Part shown: positions 24,823 to 35,396 of the stretch, piece after piece
Layout of the letters: every line of letters begins with the position of its first letter
Position numbering within the stretch: position 1 is the first letter of the stretch
Origin: Geodermatophilus tzadiensis
Lineage (GTDB): Bacteria > Actinomycetota > Actinomycetes > Mycobacteriales > Geodermatophilaceae
Length of the DNA stretch: 64,000 bases
Assembly (NCBI RefSeq): GCF_003002915.1
Contig: NZ_PVTG01000001.1
Location: 434,001-498,000 of the forward strand
Reading direction: 5' to 3'
Translations under genes and position numbers: made by a program
The notes under the pieces: generated by a model
Databases searched by the model: none
What the model saw: only the letters and a program-made list of their open reading frames with translations
Told to the model about the DNA's origin: nothing

Positions 24823-27393
24823 TCACACCCGGACGAACAGCCGGCGGTGCTGGGCACCGGGCGCGGCCGAGCGCACGCCGGTGCGGGCGAGCAGCCACTT
24901 CTCCAGCTTGTCGTCGGGCAGCGGACGGCTGAGCAGGAAGCCCTGCAGCTTGTCGCAGCCCATCTCGGTGAGCAGCTTGCGGGTCAGCTCGTCCTCGACG
25001 CCCTCGGCGACCACGCGCAGGCCGAGGTTGTGCGCGAGCTCGATGATCGAGCGGGCGATGAACGACTCGCCCTGGCTGGTGGACATCCCCAGCACGAAGG
25101 ACTTGTCGATCTTGACCTCGTCGATCGGCAGCTGGCGCAGCTGCGACAGCGACGAGTAGCCGGTGCCGAAGTCGTCCATCGACAGCCGCAGACCCAGGGT
25201 GTGCAGGTCCTCCAGGACGCTGCTCGAGCGGACCGAGTCGTCGACCACGCTGCCCTCGGTCAGCTCGAGGATGAGCAGCTCGCCGGGGACGCCGTGGCGA
25301 CGCAGCGCCTGCTCCACCCGCTCGACGAGGTCGGGCTCGCTCAGGCAGCGGGCGGAGAGGTTGACCGCCACGGACAGCGCGATGTCCTGGTCCAGCCACC
25401 GCCGGCAGCGGGCCAGCGCCAGGTCGAGCACGTGGTCGGTGAGCGGGCCGATCCGGCCGATCTGCTCGGCGAGGTGGATGAAGTCGTCGGGCGGGATCGC
25501 GCCGAAGCGCGGGTGCGCCCAGCGCACCAGGGTCTCCACCGAGACGATGTCGGAGGTCCGGGCGTCGATGATCGGCTGGAAGACCACGCTGATCTGCCCG
25601 TCGGCCATCGCCTGCTCGAGCTCGGTGCCCAGCTGCAGCCGGCGCAGGCTCTGCTGGTCGAGCACCTGGTGGTAGCTGGCCACGCCGCCGCTCTCGGAGG
25701 CGGCGGCCAGCAGGGCGACGTCGGCCCGCTGCATGAGCGTGCCCGAGTCGGTGCCGTGCGCGGGGGCGGCGGCGACGCCCACGGTGAGCGTGACCTCGAG
25801 GTCGAGGCCGGCCACCCGGGCGCGGGTGGAGGTGGCCTCGCGCAGCCGTCGGGCGGCGCGCTCGGCGGCCACCTGCGACAGCCCGGGCAGCAGGACGGCG
25901 AACTGCTCGCCCTCCATGCGGGCGACCATGGCGTCGGGCGGCGCGTGCTCGCGCAGCAGGCCGGCGGTGACCAGGAGCAGCTCGTCGGCCGCGGCGTGGC
26001 CGAGGGTGTCGACGATCTCGGTGTGGTTGTCCAGGGCGGCCAGCACCAGACCGGCCCGGGCCCCGATCGGGTCGGCGCCGAGCAGCTGGTCGATCGCGGC
26101 GGCGAGCCGCTGCCGGTTGGGCAGGCCGGTGAGCCGGTCGTGGTCGGCGTCGTAGCGGATCTGGGTGAGCAGCTGCTGCTGGCGGATCGCCGCGTTGACG
26201 TGGGTGAGCATCGAGTCCAGCGCCGAGCGGTCGCCCTCGGAGAAGGAGACGACGTCGCTGCGCCGGTCGCAGACCTCCAGGTAGCCGGGCTCGCCGGCGG
26301 CCGTGGTCACCGGCGCGCCGAGCACCTCCTGGGCGCCGCGCCGGGCGAGAGCCACCGCCTCGGCCGCAGTGGCCTTGCCGGCCGCGACGAGGACCGGGCC
26401 GGCCGCCCCGGGCTCGACCGCGCGGCGGCGCAGCAGGTCCTCCGGGTCGCCGGGACCGTCGTAGGTGGTGACGCCGTCGCCCGCCACCACCAGCCGCGGG
26501 GGCTCGTCGAGGTACGGCGGCAGCCACAGGGCGACCTTGTCCGCGTTGAGCAGCTCCCTCACGGCTGCGACCATCTGGCGGGTACCCGCCTCGTCGGGCG
26601 TGACGCCCTCGACCTGGCGAGCGAAGTCGTAGACGCGCTGGACGCTGCGCCGTTCGCGCGTGGCCGAGGCGGACAACCGGAAGACGGCGACGAGCGCGAT
26701 CAGCAGGGGGAGGACGAGCACCCACGCCCACGTGTGCGTCTTCCCCAGGAGCAGCGCCGTCACGCCGGCCGCCACGCTCACCGGCCCGATGACGAACTGC
26801 GGCACCATGGCGCGGACCCAGAAGCGCCAGCCCGGCGGACGCTCGGTCAGCGTGATCACCGAGGCGATGCAGGTGACCGAGCAGACGACGGCGGCGAGGA
26901 TGGCGAGGACGAGGGCCAGCCAGGTGGTCGGTGACGCGATGTCCGAGTCGTGGAAGGCGTCGAGGACGGCCACGGCGACGGTCGCCTCGAGGACGGCCAG
27001 GGCGACGTTGAAGACCGCCTTGGCAGGCGCGTAGCTCTGCTGCACCTGGACGACGACGAGAGCCACGGCGCGGGCCACCGCTGTCCAGAGCCCCCCGACC
27101 TCGACCAGGCCGATGACCACCACGAACTCGATGGGTGTCACGGAGAAGGTCTGGCGCCTGACCTCCACGTCGAGCTGGACGGACTCGGTGACGACGAAGG
27201 CCAGGACGAGGAGGACCGTGGCGAGGACCGGCAGGGGGCGCCACGAGGCGGGCAGCACCACTGCGCCCAGGACCACGGCGAGGAGCACGAGTGCCGCGGT
27301 GGGGATCCACGGGCGCTCGGTCAACGGACTGCGCTGGCCGGACGGCACCGACGACGGCACCTGGGGCGGGGTGCTCGGTGAGGACTCGGCCAA
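24823..27393 (-). CDS. Membrane GGDEF/EAL protein, probable c-di-GMP phosphodiesterase
   Basis: 856 residues. About eight N-terminal membrane segments (residues 30-255), a GAF-like region (about 270-420), a GGDEF domain (about 430-590) and an EAL domain (about 600-840). The GGDEF active site is degenerate (MEGEQFAV), so it is unlikely to make c-di-GMP. The EAL domain keeps its catalytic set: ETLVRW in place of EAL, VNLSARC, ELTEG, DDFGTGYSSL and KIDKSFV, so phosphodiesterase activity is likely. The start is TTG at 27393 (caa on the plus strand) after ACAGGG; an alternative start is possible. Signal sensed is unknown. Confidence 0.87.
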   Translation of the reverse strand: MAESSPSTPPQVPSSVPSGQRSPLTERPWIPTAALVLLAVVLGAVVLPASWRPLPVLATVLLVLAFVVTESVQLDVEVRRQTFSVTPIEFVVVIGLVEVGGLWTAVARAVALVVVQVQQSYAPAKAVFNVALAVLEATVAVAVLDAFHDSDIASPTTWLALVLAILAAVVCSVTCIASVITLTERPPGWRFWVRAMVPQFVIGPVSVAAGVTALLLGKTHTWAWVLVLPLLIALVAVFRLSASATRERRSVQRVYDFARQVEGVTPDEAGTRQMVAAVRELLNADKVALWLPPYLDEPPRLVVAGDGVTTYDGPGDPEDLLRRRAVEPGAAGPVLVAAGKATAAEAVALARRGAQEVLGAPVTTAAGEPGYLEVCDRRSDVVSFSEGDRSALDSMLTHVNAAIRQQQLLTQIRYDADHDRLTGLPNRQRLAAAIDQLLGADPIGARAGLVLAALDNHTEIVDTLGHAAADELLLVTAGLLREHAPPDAMVARMEGEQFAVLLPGLSQVAAERAARRLREATSTRARVAGLDLEVTLTVGVAAAPAHGTDSGTLMQRADVALLAAASESGGVASYHQVLDQQSLRRLQLGTELEQAMADGQISVVFQPIIDARTSDIVSVETLVRWAHPRFGAIPPDDFIHLAEQIGRIGPLTDHVLDLALARCRRWLDQDIALSVAVNLSARCLSEPDLVERVEQALRRHGVPGELLILELTEGSVVDDSVRSSSVLEDLHTLGLRLSMDDFGTGYSSLSQLRQLPIDEVKIDKSFVLGMSTSQGESFIARSIIELAHNLGLRVVAEGVEDELTRKLLTEMGCDKLQGFLLSRPLPDDKLEKWLLARTGVRSAAPGAQHRRLFVRV

Positions 27394-27429
27394 CGGGACC
27401 CTGTCTGATCGAGGGAGCTGCGTCGGGCG

Positions 27430-27435
27430 AGCTTA
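27430..27435 (-). promoter_or_regulatory. -10 element of the GGDEF/EAL gene
   Basis: TAAGCT on the minus strand, about 37 bp before the TTG start. -35 poorly conserved. Confidence 0.45.
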
Positions 27436-27476
27436 GACCGGACGGGACGCCAGACAGGAGTGTCGCTCACCCTTGC

Positions 27477-27502
27477 GGGGCAGCCGCTCCCACGACTGCC
27501 CC
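27477..27502 (-). terminator. Hairpin downstream of the 25-codon frame
   Basis: GGGGCAG and CTGCCCC, 7-bp stem with a 12-nt loop, about 25 bp beyond the stop of the small frame and before the EAL gene promoter. Confidence 0.4.
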
Positions 27503-27524
27503 GGGGTGACCGTCGTGCCGGCGG

Positions 27525-27602
27525 TCAGCCCCAGCGCAGTCCGCGCCCCCAGCGCAGTCCACGGGTGTCGCGGACGGGGCGAGCGTTGGCGGTGGTGTTC
27601 AT
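27525..27602 (-). CDS. Possible 25-residue peptide with a repeated GLRWG motif
   Basis: ATG at 27602 is preceded by a near-perfect AGGAGG with 4-nt spacing, the strongest ribosome-binding site in the neighbourhood. The 25 residues (start MNTTANARPVRDTR) end GLRWGRGLRWG, an exact GLRWG duplication, then TGA. It is rich in Arg and has two Trp and no hydrophobic stretch. A 7-bp hairpin follows, and the GGDEF/EAL gene has its own promoter further on. I do not recognise it; a leader peptide or small independent peptide is possible. Confidence 0.45.
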   Translation of the reverse strand: MNTTANARPVRDTRGLRWGRGLRWG

Positions 27603-27873
27603 GACGCCTCCTCAGGCACGGAAAAGACAGCTGACAACTGCGGGCTGTCACCCAGGCGCGGGGGCAGAGCGTCGTTCGTGTACGGACCGCGCCGGAACCT
27701 TGCTGCCCGTCACCCCGTCGGGGCAAGCACGCACGATCACGGAAGAGTGACGAACCGTAATGTCGTGACGGAGAGTCGCACAAGATCGCCAGAGCGTCAC
27801 CGATACGGGTGACAAGTGGGGCGCAAGGGGCGAACGACCCTGTGGAGGACGCCACTCACCAACCGCGCGCACC
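27603..27873. other. Intergenic region between the small peptide frame and the TadE-like gene
   Basis: About 270 bp without a supported gene. A minus-strand TTGTGC / TACGGT pair (18-bp spacing, -10 at 27754-27759) could drive the 25-codon frame. Several GTGAC repeats lie at 27748-27812. No further assignment. Confidence 0.35.
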
Positions 27874-27879
27874 TACGCT
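27874..27879 (+). promoter_or_regulatory. Leaderless promoter of the TadE/G-like gene
   Basis: TACGCT ends 7 bp before the GTG start and there is no ribosome-binding site, so transcription probably starts at or beside the start codon. Confidence 0.55.
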
Positions 27880-27886
27880 CCCGCCC

Positions 27887-28318
27887 GTGTCAGCGGCGAC
27901 GGTCGAGGCAGAGCGTGGCTCGGCCCTGCCGTTCGTGCTCGTCTGCTGGCTGGTGGCGACCTTCATGGCACTGGGCGCCGTTGCCGCCTCCGACGCCTTC
28001 CTCGAGCGGCAGGACGTCCAGGCGGTCTGCGACGGCGCCGCCCTCGCCGCGGCCAACCGGACCGACGAGGGGCGGGTCTACGCCGCGGGGGTCGGCGAGC
28101 AGCTGCCGCTCACCGGGGAGATGGCGCGGACGGCGGTCGCCGACCACCTCGCCGACGGCGGGGACGCGCTGGACGCCTGGGCGGCCGAGACCGACGGCGT
28201 GGAGGTCACCGTCCGCTGCGTGCGCTCGGTGGAGATCGCGTTCGGCTGGCTGTTCCTCGGCGGGCGGCCCCTGGAGGTCACCGCCGTCGCCAGCGCGCGG
28301 GCGCCCACGCTGGGTTGA
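27887..28318 (+). CDS. TadE/TadG-like membrane-anchored pilus-assembly-type protein
   Basis: 143 residues from GTG at 27887, chosen for the leaderless -10; a longer frame from 27809 has no support. RGSALPFVLVCWLVATFMALGAVAA (split here over the membrane segment at residues 10-34) followed by an amphipathic region ending VCDGAALAAANR is the pattern of TadE/TadG pseudopilin-like proteins with a class III-type N-terminus. Other tad genes are not in the window, so a role in Flp pili or a secretion machine is inference. Confidence 0.65.
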   Translation: MSAATVEAERGSALPFVLVCWLVATFMALGAVAASDAFLERQDVQAVCDGAALAAANRTDEGRVYAAGVGEQLPLTGEMARTAVADHLADGGDALDAWAAETDGVEVTVRCVRSVEIAFGWLFLGGRPLEVTAVASARAPTLG

Positions 28319-28334
28319 CCGCCCCGCACACGGC

Positions 28335-28366
28335 AGCGGCCCCCGACCTGCCGGTCGGGGGCCGCT
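28335..28366. terminator. Terminator between the TadE-like gene and tRNA-Tyr
   Basis: Perfect 14-bp arms (28335-28348, 28353-28366) with a 4-nt loop, between convergent genes, 10 bp from the tRNA 3' end. Confidence 0.8.
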
Positions 28367-28375
28367 CCACGGGGG

Positions 28376-28457
28376 TGGCGGGTGAAGGATTCGAACCTTC
28401 GTAGGCTAAGCCGACGGATTTACAGTCCGCTCCCATTGGCCACTCGGGCAACCCGCC
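28376..28457 (-). tRNA. tRNA-Tyr (GTA)
   Basis: 82 nt with a long variable arm, as expected for bacterial tRNA-Tyr; acceptor GGCGGGT/ACCCGCC, discriminator A, anticodon GTA in GGACTGTAAATCC, T-loop GGTTCGAATCC. Confidence 0.96.
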
Positions 28458-28474
28458 CTGGTCCCACGGGAGAG

Positions 28475-28480
28475 AGCGTA
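28475..28480 (-). promoter_or_regulatory. -10 element of tRNA-Tyr
   Basis: TACGCT on the minus strand, 17 bp ahead of the tRNA 5' end. Confidence 0.5.
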
Positions 28481-28550
28481 CAAGACGGGCCGACCGAGGC
28501 CCGACGGGTCCCGCAGGTGGGTCGACCCCGCCCGCGAGGGAGGAGCAGAC

Positions 28551-29042
28551 ATGGCCGACGCGTCCTTCGACGTCGTGAGCAAGGTCGATCACCAGGAGAT
28601 CGACAACGCGCTCAACCAGGCGGGCAAGGAGCTGTCCCAGCGCTTCGACTTCCGCGGCACCAACGCCCGCATCTCCTGGGCCGGCGAGAACGGCGTCCTG
28701 CTGGAGGCCGACACCGAGGAGCGGGTCACCGCCGCCCTCGACGTCTTCAAGGACAAGCTCGTCAAGCGGGGCATCTCGCTCAAGGCCTTGGACGCCGACG
28801 AGCCGCAGGCCTCGGGCAAGGCCTACAAGCTCTCCGCCCGCATCAAGCAGGGCATCGAGTCCGACACCGCCAAGAAGATCGCGAAGATCATCCGCGACGA
28901 GGGCCCCAAGGGCGTGCAGGCGCAGATCCAGGGCGACCAGCTGCGCGTGAGCGGCAAGAAGCGCGACGACCTGCAGGCGGTGCAGCAGCTGCTGCGCGGC
29001 AAGGACCTCGACGTCGCCCTCCAGTTCGACAACTACCGCTGA
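28551..29042 (+). CDS. yajQ: YajQ family nucleotide-binding protein
   Basis: 163 residues, normal for the family, beginning [23 protein letters not shown] split at the conserved DNA/nucleotide-binding face; RFDFRGTNA and the [21 protein letters not shown] region are typical. YajQ folds as two RRM-like halves; in Xanthomonas a member binds c-di-GMP. GAGGGAGGAG lies before the ATG. Its partner here is unknown, but a c-di-GMP phosphodiesterase candidate lies 1.2 kb upstream. Confidence 0.9.
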   Translation: MADASFDVVSKVDHQEIDNALNQAGKELSQRFDFRGTNARISWAGENGVLLEADTEERVTAALDVFKDKLVKRGISLKALDADEPQASGKAYKLSARIKQGIESDTAKKIAKIIRDEGPKGVQAQIQGDQLRVSGKKRDDLQAVQQLLRGKDLDVALQFDNYR

Positions 29043-29062
29043 GCTGACCCTGAGCGCCCTCC

Positions 29063-29098
29063 CGCGTCCCCCGTGCCGGCTCCGGCCCGGGGGACGCG
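29063..29098. terminator. Terminator between yajQ and htpX
   Basis: CGCGTCCCCC and GGGGGACGCG form a 10-bp outer stem, with a GCCGG/CCGGC inner stem, between convergent genes. Confidence 0.7.
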
Positions 29099-29110
29099 GC
29101 CGTCCGCGGG

Positions 29111-29986
29111 TCAGCCGCGGCCGGGCTCGCGCGCCATCCGCTCCAGCCGGGCGATCCGCTCGGCCATGGGCGGGTGGGTGGCGAACAGCGCCGCCAGGCC
29201 GGCCGGCCGGAACGGCGCGGCGATCATCAGGTGGCTCTGCGCCACCAGCCGCTCCTCGGGGGGCAGCGGCCGCGCCGTCGTCCCCCGGGAGATGCGGCGC
29301 AGGGCCGCGGCGAGGGCCAGGGGGTCACCCGACAGGCGGGCCCCTGCGGCGTCGGCCTCGTACTCGCGGCTGCGGCTGACCGCGAGGTGCACCAGCCCCG
29401 CGGCCAGCGGGCCCAGCAGCACCAGCAGCAGCGTGCCGAGCAGGTTGCCGCTCCCCCGGTCGTCGGAACGGCCGCCGAACAGCGCGCCGACCGTGGCCAG
29501 GTGCGCCAGGAAGGTGACCGCGGTGGCCAGGGCGCCGGCCACCGAGCTGATGAGGACGTCGCGGTTGTAGACGTGCGAGAGCTCGTGGGCCAGCACCGCC
29601 CGCAGCTCCCGGCGGTCGAGCAGCTCGAGCAGGCCCTGCGTGCAGCACACCGCCGCGCGGCGCGGGGTGCGGCCGGTGGCGAACGCGTTGGGCTGGTCGG
29701 TGGGGCTGACGTAGAGGCGCGGCACTGGGTGGCGGGCCTCGGTGGCCAGCTCGCGCACCACCGCGTACAGCCCGGGGGCCTGCGTCTCGCTGACCGGGAA
29801 CGCCCGCATCGCGCGCAGCGCCAGCCGGTCGGAGTGGTACCAGGCCCAGCCGTTCACCCCGAGGGCGACGACGAGCGCGACGAGGAGCCCGCCCCTGCCG
29901 CCGACGAGCGCGCCGGCGGCGAGGACGACACCGGCGACGAGACCGAGCAGCAGGCCGGTCCGCACCCCGTTGCCCCAGCGCCGCAC
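29111..29986 (-). CDS. htpX: M48 family membrane metalloprotease (HtpX-like)
   Basis: 291 residues with two N-terminal membrane segments (about residues 8-48) and two more near 165-215. The zinc motif [10 protein letters not shown] and the third ligand region [17 protein letters not shown] are intact. M48/HtpX proteases degrade damaged membrane proteins. GTG at 29986 follows AGGGAGG closely; a GTG eight codons in (VRTGLLLG) is an alternative. It is divergent from korA across 201 bp. Confidence 0.88.
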   Translation of the reverse strand: MRRWGNGVRTGLLLGLVAGVVLAAGALVGGRGGLLVALVVALGVNGWAWYHSDRLALRAMRAFPVSETQAPGLYAVVRELATEARHPVPRLYVSPTDQPNAFATGRTPRRAAVCCTQGLLELLDRRELRAVLAHELSHVYNRDVLISSVAGALATAVTFLAHLATVGALFGGRSDDRGSGNLLGTLLLVLLGPLAAGLVHLAVSRSREYEADAAGARLSGDPLALAAALRRISRGTTARPLPPEERLVAQSHLMIAAPFRPAGLAALFATHPPMAERIARLERMAREPGRG

Positions 29987-30158
29987 CCTCCCTGAACGGA
30001 ACGCGGGCGACCGCCGTTCCCGCCGCCGTCCGTGCGACGCCGGTCACGGACGGCGTCGTACGGAATCCCCGGCCGCCGGGCGCGGTTGCCGCTGCCGACA
30101 CCCCCGCACGGCCGCCCGCCGTGATCCGCCTCACGCGTCCAGCCGGGACACACCGCCG

Positions 30159-30164
30159 TAACCT
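30159..30164 (+). promoter_or_regulatory. -10 element of korAB
   Basis: TAACCT, 23 bp before the korA ATG; the GGAGG at 30174-30178 would lie just after the transcription start. Confidence 0.5.
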
Positions 30165-30187
30165 GGGCCCTTTGGAGGTAGCACACG

Positions 30188-32127
<1,940 letters not shown>

Positions 32128-32131
<4 letters not shown>

Positions 32132-33240
32132 CCACCTCCCCGCACGTCCACGACCTCGGCATGCCGGGCACGCCGATCGACGCGAACATCCAGCAGGCCA
32201 TCGCGGACTCCGTGGCCACCCAGGGCGAGAAGCAGACCGCCCTCAAGGCCAGGGACATGAAGACCGACCAGGAGGTCCGCTGGTGCCCCGGCTGCGGTGA
32301 CTACGTCATCCTCAACGCCGTCCAGAGCTTCCTGCCCTCGCTCGGCATCGCCCGCGAGGACATGGTCATCGTCTCGGGCATCGGCTGCTCGTCGCGCTTC
32401 CCGTACTACATGAACACCTACGGGATGCACTCGATCCACGGCCGCGCCCCGGCGATCGCCACCGGCCTGGCCGCCTCCCGGCCGGACCTGTCGGTGTGGG
32501 TCGTCACCGGCGACGGCGACGCGCTGTCGATCGGCGGCAACCACCTGATCCACGCGCTGCGCCGCAACGTCAACATGACGATCCTGCTGTTCAACAACCG
32601 GATCTACGGGCTGACCAAGGGCCAGTACTCCCCCACGTCCGAGGTCGGCAAGGTCACCAAGTCCACCCCGATGGGCTCGCTGGACCACCCGTTCAACCCG
32701 GTGTCGCTGGCCATCGGCGCCGACGCCACCTTCGTGGGCCGGGCGATGGACTCCGACCGCAAGGGCCTCACCGAGGTGCTGCGGCAGGCGGCCGAGCACG
32801 AGGGCACGGCGCTGGTGGAGATCTACCAGAACTGCAACATCTTCAACGACGGCGCGTTCGACCTGCTCAAGGACCCGTCCACCGGCCCGATGTGGACGAT
32901 CCCGCTGGTGCACGGCCAGCCGCTGGTCTTCGGCCCGGACGGCGCCTCGTGCGTGGTCCGCGACGACTTCGGCGGCCTGCGGATCGCCGAGACCAACCAG
33001 GTCGACGCGAGCGAGATCGTCGTCCACGACGCCACCCGCGAGGACCCGTCCTACGCGTTCGCGCTGTCGCGGCTGTCGAGCCAGGACCTGCGGTACACCC
33101 CGATGGGCGTGTTCCGCGCGGTGCGCAAGCCGACCTACGACCGGATGATGGCCGACCAGCTCGAGGAGGCCCGCACCGGGTCGACCGGCGACCTCGGTGC
33201 GCTGCTGGCCGGCAACGACACCTGGACCGTCTCCGCGTAG
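32128..33240 (+). CDS. korB: 2-oxoacid:ferredoxin oxidoreductase, beta subunit (TPP-binding)
   Basis: 370 residues from GTG at 32128. It carries the 4Fe-4S/TPP site: WCPGCGDYVILNAV, GIGCSSRFPYYMNTYG, and TPP/Mg motif GDGDALSIGGNHLIHALRRN, then NNRIYGLTKGQYSPTS. Coupled to korA by the GTGA overlap and preceded by GGAGG. In mycobacteria this complex supports a CoA-dependent, ferredoxin-linked TCA step; an equivalent role is inferred. No ferredoxin gene is adjacent. Confidence 0.93.
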
Positions 33241-33247
33241 CCGTCGC

Positions 33248-34654
33248 TCAGCCGCCGACCGGCCCGTCGCCCTCCGGGGAGGCGGGCCGGTCGGCGTTCC
33301 GGAGGAGGTCGGCGAGCACGGGCAGCGCCCGCGACAGCTCGTCGCGTGAGGGAGCCGCGAAGCCGAGCACGAGCCCGGCCGCCGGTCCGGGCCCGGCCGC
33401 GTGCCGGGCCAGCCCGTCGACGGTCAGCCCGCGCTCCGCGGCCGCGGCCACGACCGCCGCCTCCGCCGTCCGGTCGGGCAGCGGCACGAACACGTGGGCG
33501 CCGGCCGGGTCCCCGGTGACGGCGACCCCCGCGGCGGTGAGCGCCTGCAGCACCGCGGCCCGCCGCCCGGCGAGCTCGCGGCGCAGCCGCCGCAGGTGGC
33601 GGGCCAGGTCACCGGAGGCGGCCAGCGCGGCGAGCACCCGCTGGCCGGCGCGTGGCGGGCGGGTGCCGGTGGCCGTCCGCGCGGCGACCAACTCTGCGCG
33701 CAGCGACGCGGGCGCCACCAGCCAGCCGGTGCCCAGCGTCGGGCTGACCACCTTGCTGCTGGTCCCGAGGTGCACCACGACGTCGGGACCGAGGGCGGCC
33801 AGCAGCGGCAGCGGGGCGACGTCGTAGCGCAGCTCGCCGTCGTAGTCGTCCTCCAGCACCCACCAGCCCTCCGCGCGTGCCCGCGCGACCAGGGCCACCC
33901 GGCGGGCCGCGGACAGTCTCCGGCCCAGGGGGAACTGGTGCGCCGGTGTGCAGTACACCGCGGCCAGGCCGGCCGGGAGGGCGTCGACGACCAGCCCGTC
34001 GTCGTCGACCGGGCAGGGCACCACCTCCAGCCCGGCGGCCCGCAGCGCCCCGGCCGCGCGCTGGTAGCCGGGGTCCTCCAGCCCGACGCGGCTGCCCGGC
34101 GGCAGCAGCCGGGCGACCTCCCCGACCGCCGCGGAGGTGCCGGCGGTCGCCAGCACGTCGTCCGGCGCCGCGGGCAGGCCGCGGTGCCGCAGCAGGTGCT
34201 CGGTGACGGCCAGCTGGAACCCCGGGTCGGCGGCGGGCTCGGGTCCCGGGTCGGGCGCGGCGTCCCCGGCCGCCCGCCAGGCCCGCCGCCACGCGGCACG
34301 GTCGAGCACCTCGAGGCACGGCGACCCGGCGCGCAGGTCCACCGCCGGCGTCGCCGCCGACCGCGCCGGCGCCCCGTGCCCCGCCCGCACCGGGGCGGCC
34401 GGGGCCGCGCCGACGACGTAGGTGCCCGAGCCGTGCCGCCCGGCGGCCCACCCCTCGGCCACCAGCTGGTCGTAGGCGGCGGAGGTGACCGTCCGGCTGA
34501 CCCGCAGCGCCGTGGCCAGCTCCCGGGTGGAGGGCAGCCGGTCGCCGGGCCGCAGCGCGCCGCCGGCGGCCGCTGCGCGGAGCGCGTCGGCGAGCTGCAC
34601 CGCCAGCGGCGTCCCGGACGCGCGCCGCAGGACGACCGGCGGGACCTCCACCAC
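33248..34654 (-). CDS. MocR-type transcription regulator (GntR HTH + aminotransferase fold)
   Basis: 468 residues from GTG at 34654 after GGGAGGAG. An N-terminal winged helix of the GntR class (about residues 10-75: LADALRAAAAGGALRPGDRLPSTRELA split, VSRTVTSAAYDQL) is joined to a fold-type-I aminotransferase domain with DDYDGELRY and the PLP lysine 301 in TSSKVVSPTLG. MocR regulators sense PLP or amino compounds and usually control a divergent gene. Here that is the flavin-nucleotide-type protein at 34737, suggesting control of vitamin B6 or related metabolism. Its 3' end contains the korAB terminator. Confidence 0.88.
   Translation of the reverse strand: MVEVPPVVLRRASGTPLAVQLADALRAAAAGGALRPGDRLPSTRELATALRVSRTVTSAAYDQLVAEGWAAGRHGSGTYVVGAAPAAPVRAGHGAPARSAATPAVDLRAGSPCLEVLDRAAWRRAWRAAGDAAPDPGPEPAADPGFQLAVTEHLLRHRGLPAAPDDVLATAGTSAAVGEVARLLPPGSRVGLEDPGYQRAAGALRAAGLEVVPCPVDDDGLVVDALPAGLAAVYCTPAHQFPLGRRLSAARRVALVARARAEGWWVLEDDYDGELRYDVAPLPLLAALGPDVVVHLGTSSKVVSPTLGTGWLVAPASLRAELVAARTATGTRPPRAGQRVLAALAASGDLARHLRRLRRELAGRRAAVLQALTAAGVAVTGDPAGAHVFVPLPDRTAEAAVVAAAAERGLTVDGLARHAAGPGPAAGLVLGFAAPSRDELSRALPVLADLLRNADRPASPEGDGPVGG
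33254..33295 (+). terminator. Terminator of korAB lying inside the MocR 3' end
   Basis: Perfect 13-bp arms (33254-33266, 33283-33295) with an internally paired loop CCTCCGGGGAGG. It begins 13 bp after the korB stop and encodes the last codons of the convergent MocR gene. Confidence 0.65.
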
Positions 34655-34668
34655 ACGCTTCTCCTCCC

Positions 34669-34700
34669 GAGTGGCCTGCCGGAGTTGCTCCGGAGTGGCC
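34669..34700. promoter_or_regulatory. Candidate MocR operator
   Basis: Direct repeats GAGTGGCC at 34669-34676 and 34693-34700 (24 bp apart) with the inverted repeat CCGGAG-TTG-CTCCGG (34679-34693) between them, in the 82-bp gap of the divergent pair. MocR proteins typically bind spaced direct repeats. Confidence 0.5.
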
Positions 34701-34736
34701 CTTGGAGGATGCCACCGCGTCGCCGAGGGTGGTGGC

Positions 34737-35396
34737 ATGGACACCGCGCCGCCGCTCTCCCCCACCGCCCGGAGCACCGTCCGCCGAGGTGCTCCGCGGG
34801 CCCGCACCGACCGGGCCGAGCTGTACGCCGTCCTCGACGCCGGGCTGGTCGGCCACCTCGGGATCGTGCTCGGCGGCGCCCCGGTGGTGCTGCCCACCGG
34901 CTACGGCCGCCGCGGGGACACGTTGTACCTGCACGGCTCCACGGGCGCGGCCACGCTGCGCGCCGCCGCGGCGGGGGCGCCGGTCTGCTTCACCGTCACC
35001 CACCTCGACGGCGTCGTCTACGCGCGCTCGGCGTTCCACCACTCGGTCAACTACCGCTGCGCCGTCGTCCACGGCGCCGCCCGGGCGGTGACCGACCCCG
35101 GCGAGCGGCTGCTCGGACTCGAGGCGCTCACCGAGCACCTCGCGCCCGGCTCGTGGACGGCGACCCGGCAGCCGACCCGCAAGGAGCTCGCCGCCACCGC
35201 GCTGCTGTCGCTGGACCTGGCCGAGGCCAGCGTCAAGGTGCGCACCGGCCCGCCCGTCGACGACGAGGAGGACCTGGCCGCGCCGGTGTGGGCGGGGGTG
35301 CTGCCACTGCGCACCGTCCTCGGTGAGCCCGAGCCCTGTCCGCTGCTGCCCGAGGGGACGCCGGTCCCCGACCGGGTCCTCACCCGATCGGTGTGA
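34737..35396 (+). CDS. Pyridoxamine 5'-phosphate oxidase-related flavin-nucleotide-binding protein
   Basis: 219 residues beginning MDTAPPLSPTARSTVRR. Split-barrel flavin-fold pattern: RTDRAELYAVLDAGLVGHLGIV, LPTGYGRRGDTLYLHGS, CFTVTHLDGVVYARSAFHHSVNYR, GARAV...EHLAPGSW, then KELAATALLSLDLAEASVKVRTGPP over two stretches. This is the pyridoxamine oxidase-like or NimA-like class, not canonical PdxH. Divergent from the MocR gene, so probably its target. The last 17 bp overlap the convergent sugar dehydrogenase gene. Confidence 0.8.
   Translation: MDTAPPLSPTARSTVRRGAPRARTDRAELYAVLDAGLVGHLGIVLGGAPVVLPTGYGRRGDTLYLHGSTGAATLRAAAAGAPVCFTVTHLDGVVYARSAFHHSVNYRCAVVHGAARAVTDPGERLLGLEALTEHLAPGSWTATRQPTRKELAATALLSLDLAEASVKVRTGPPVDDEEDLAAPVWAGVLPLRTVLGEPEPCPLLPEGTPVPDRVLTRSV

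Noticed and set aside
27525-27602. Trp attenuator leader peptide
   Set aside because: Only two Trp codons, separated by four codons, and no tryptophan gene downstream.
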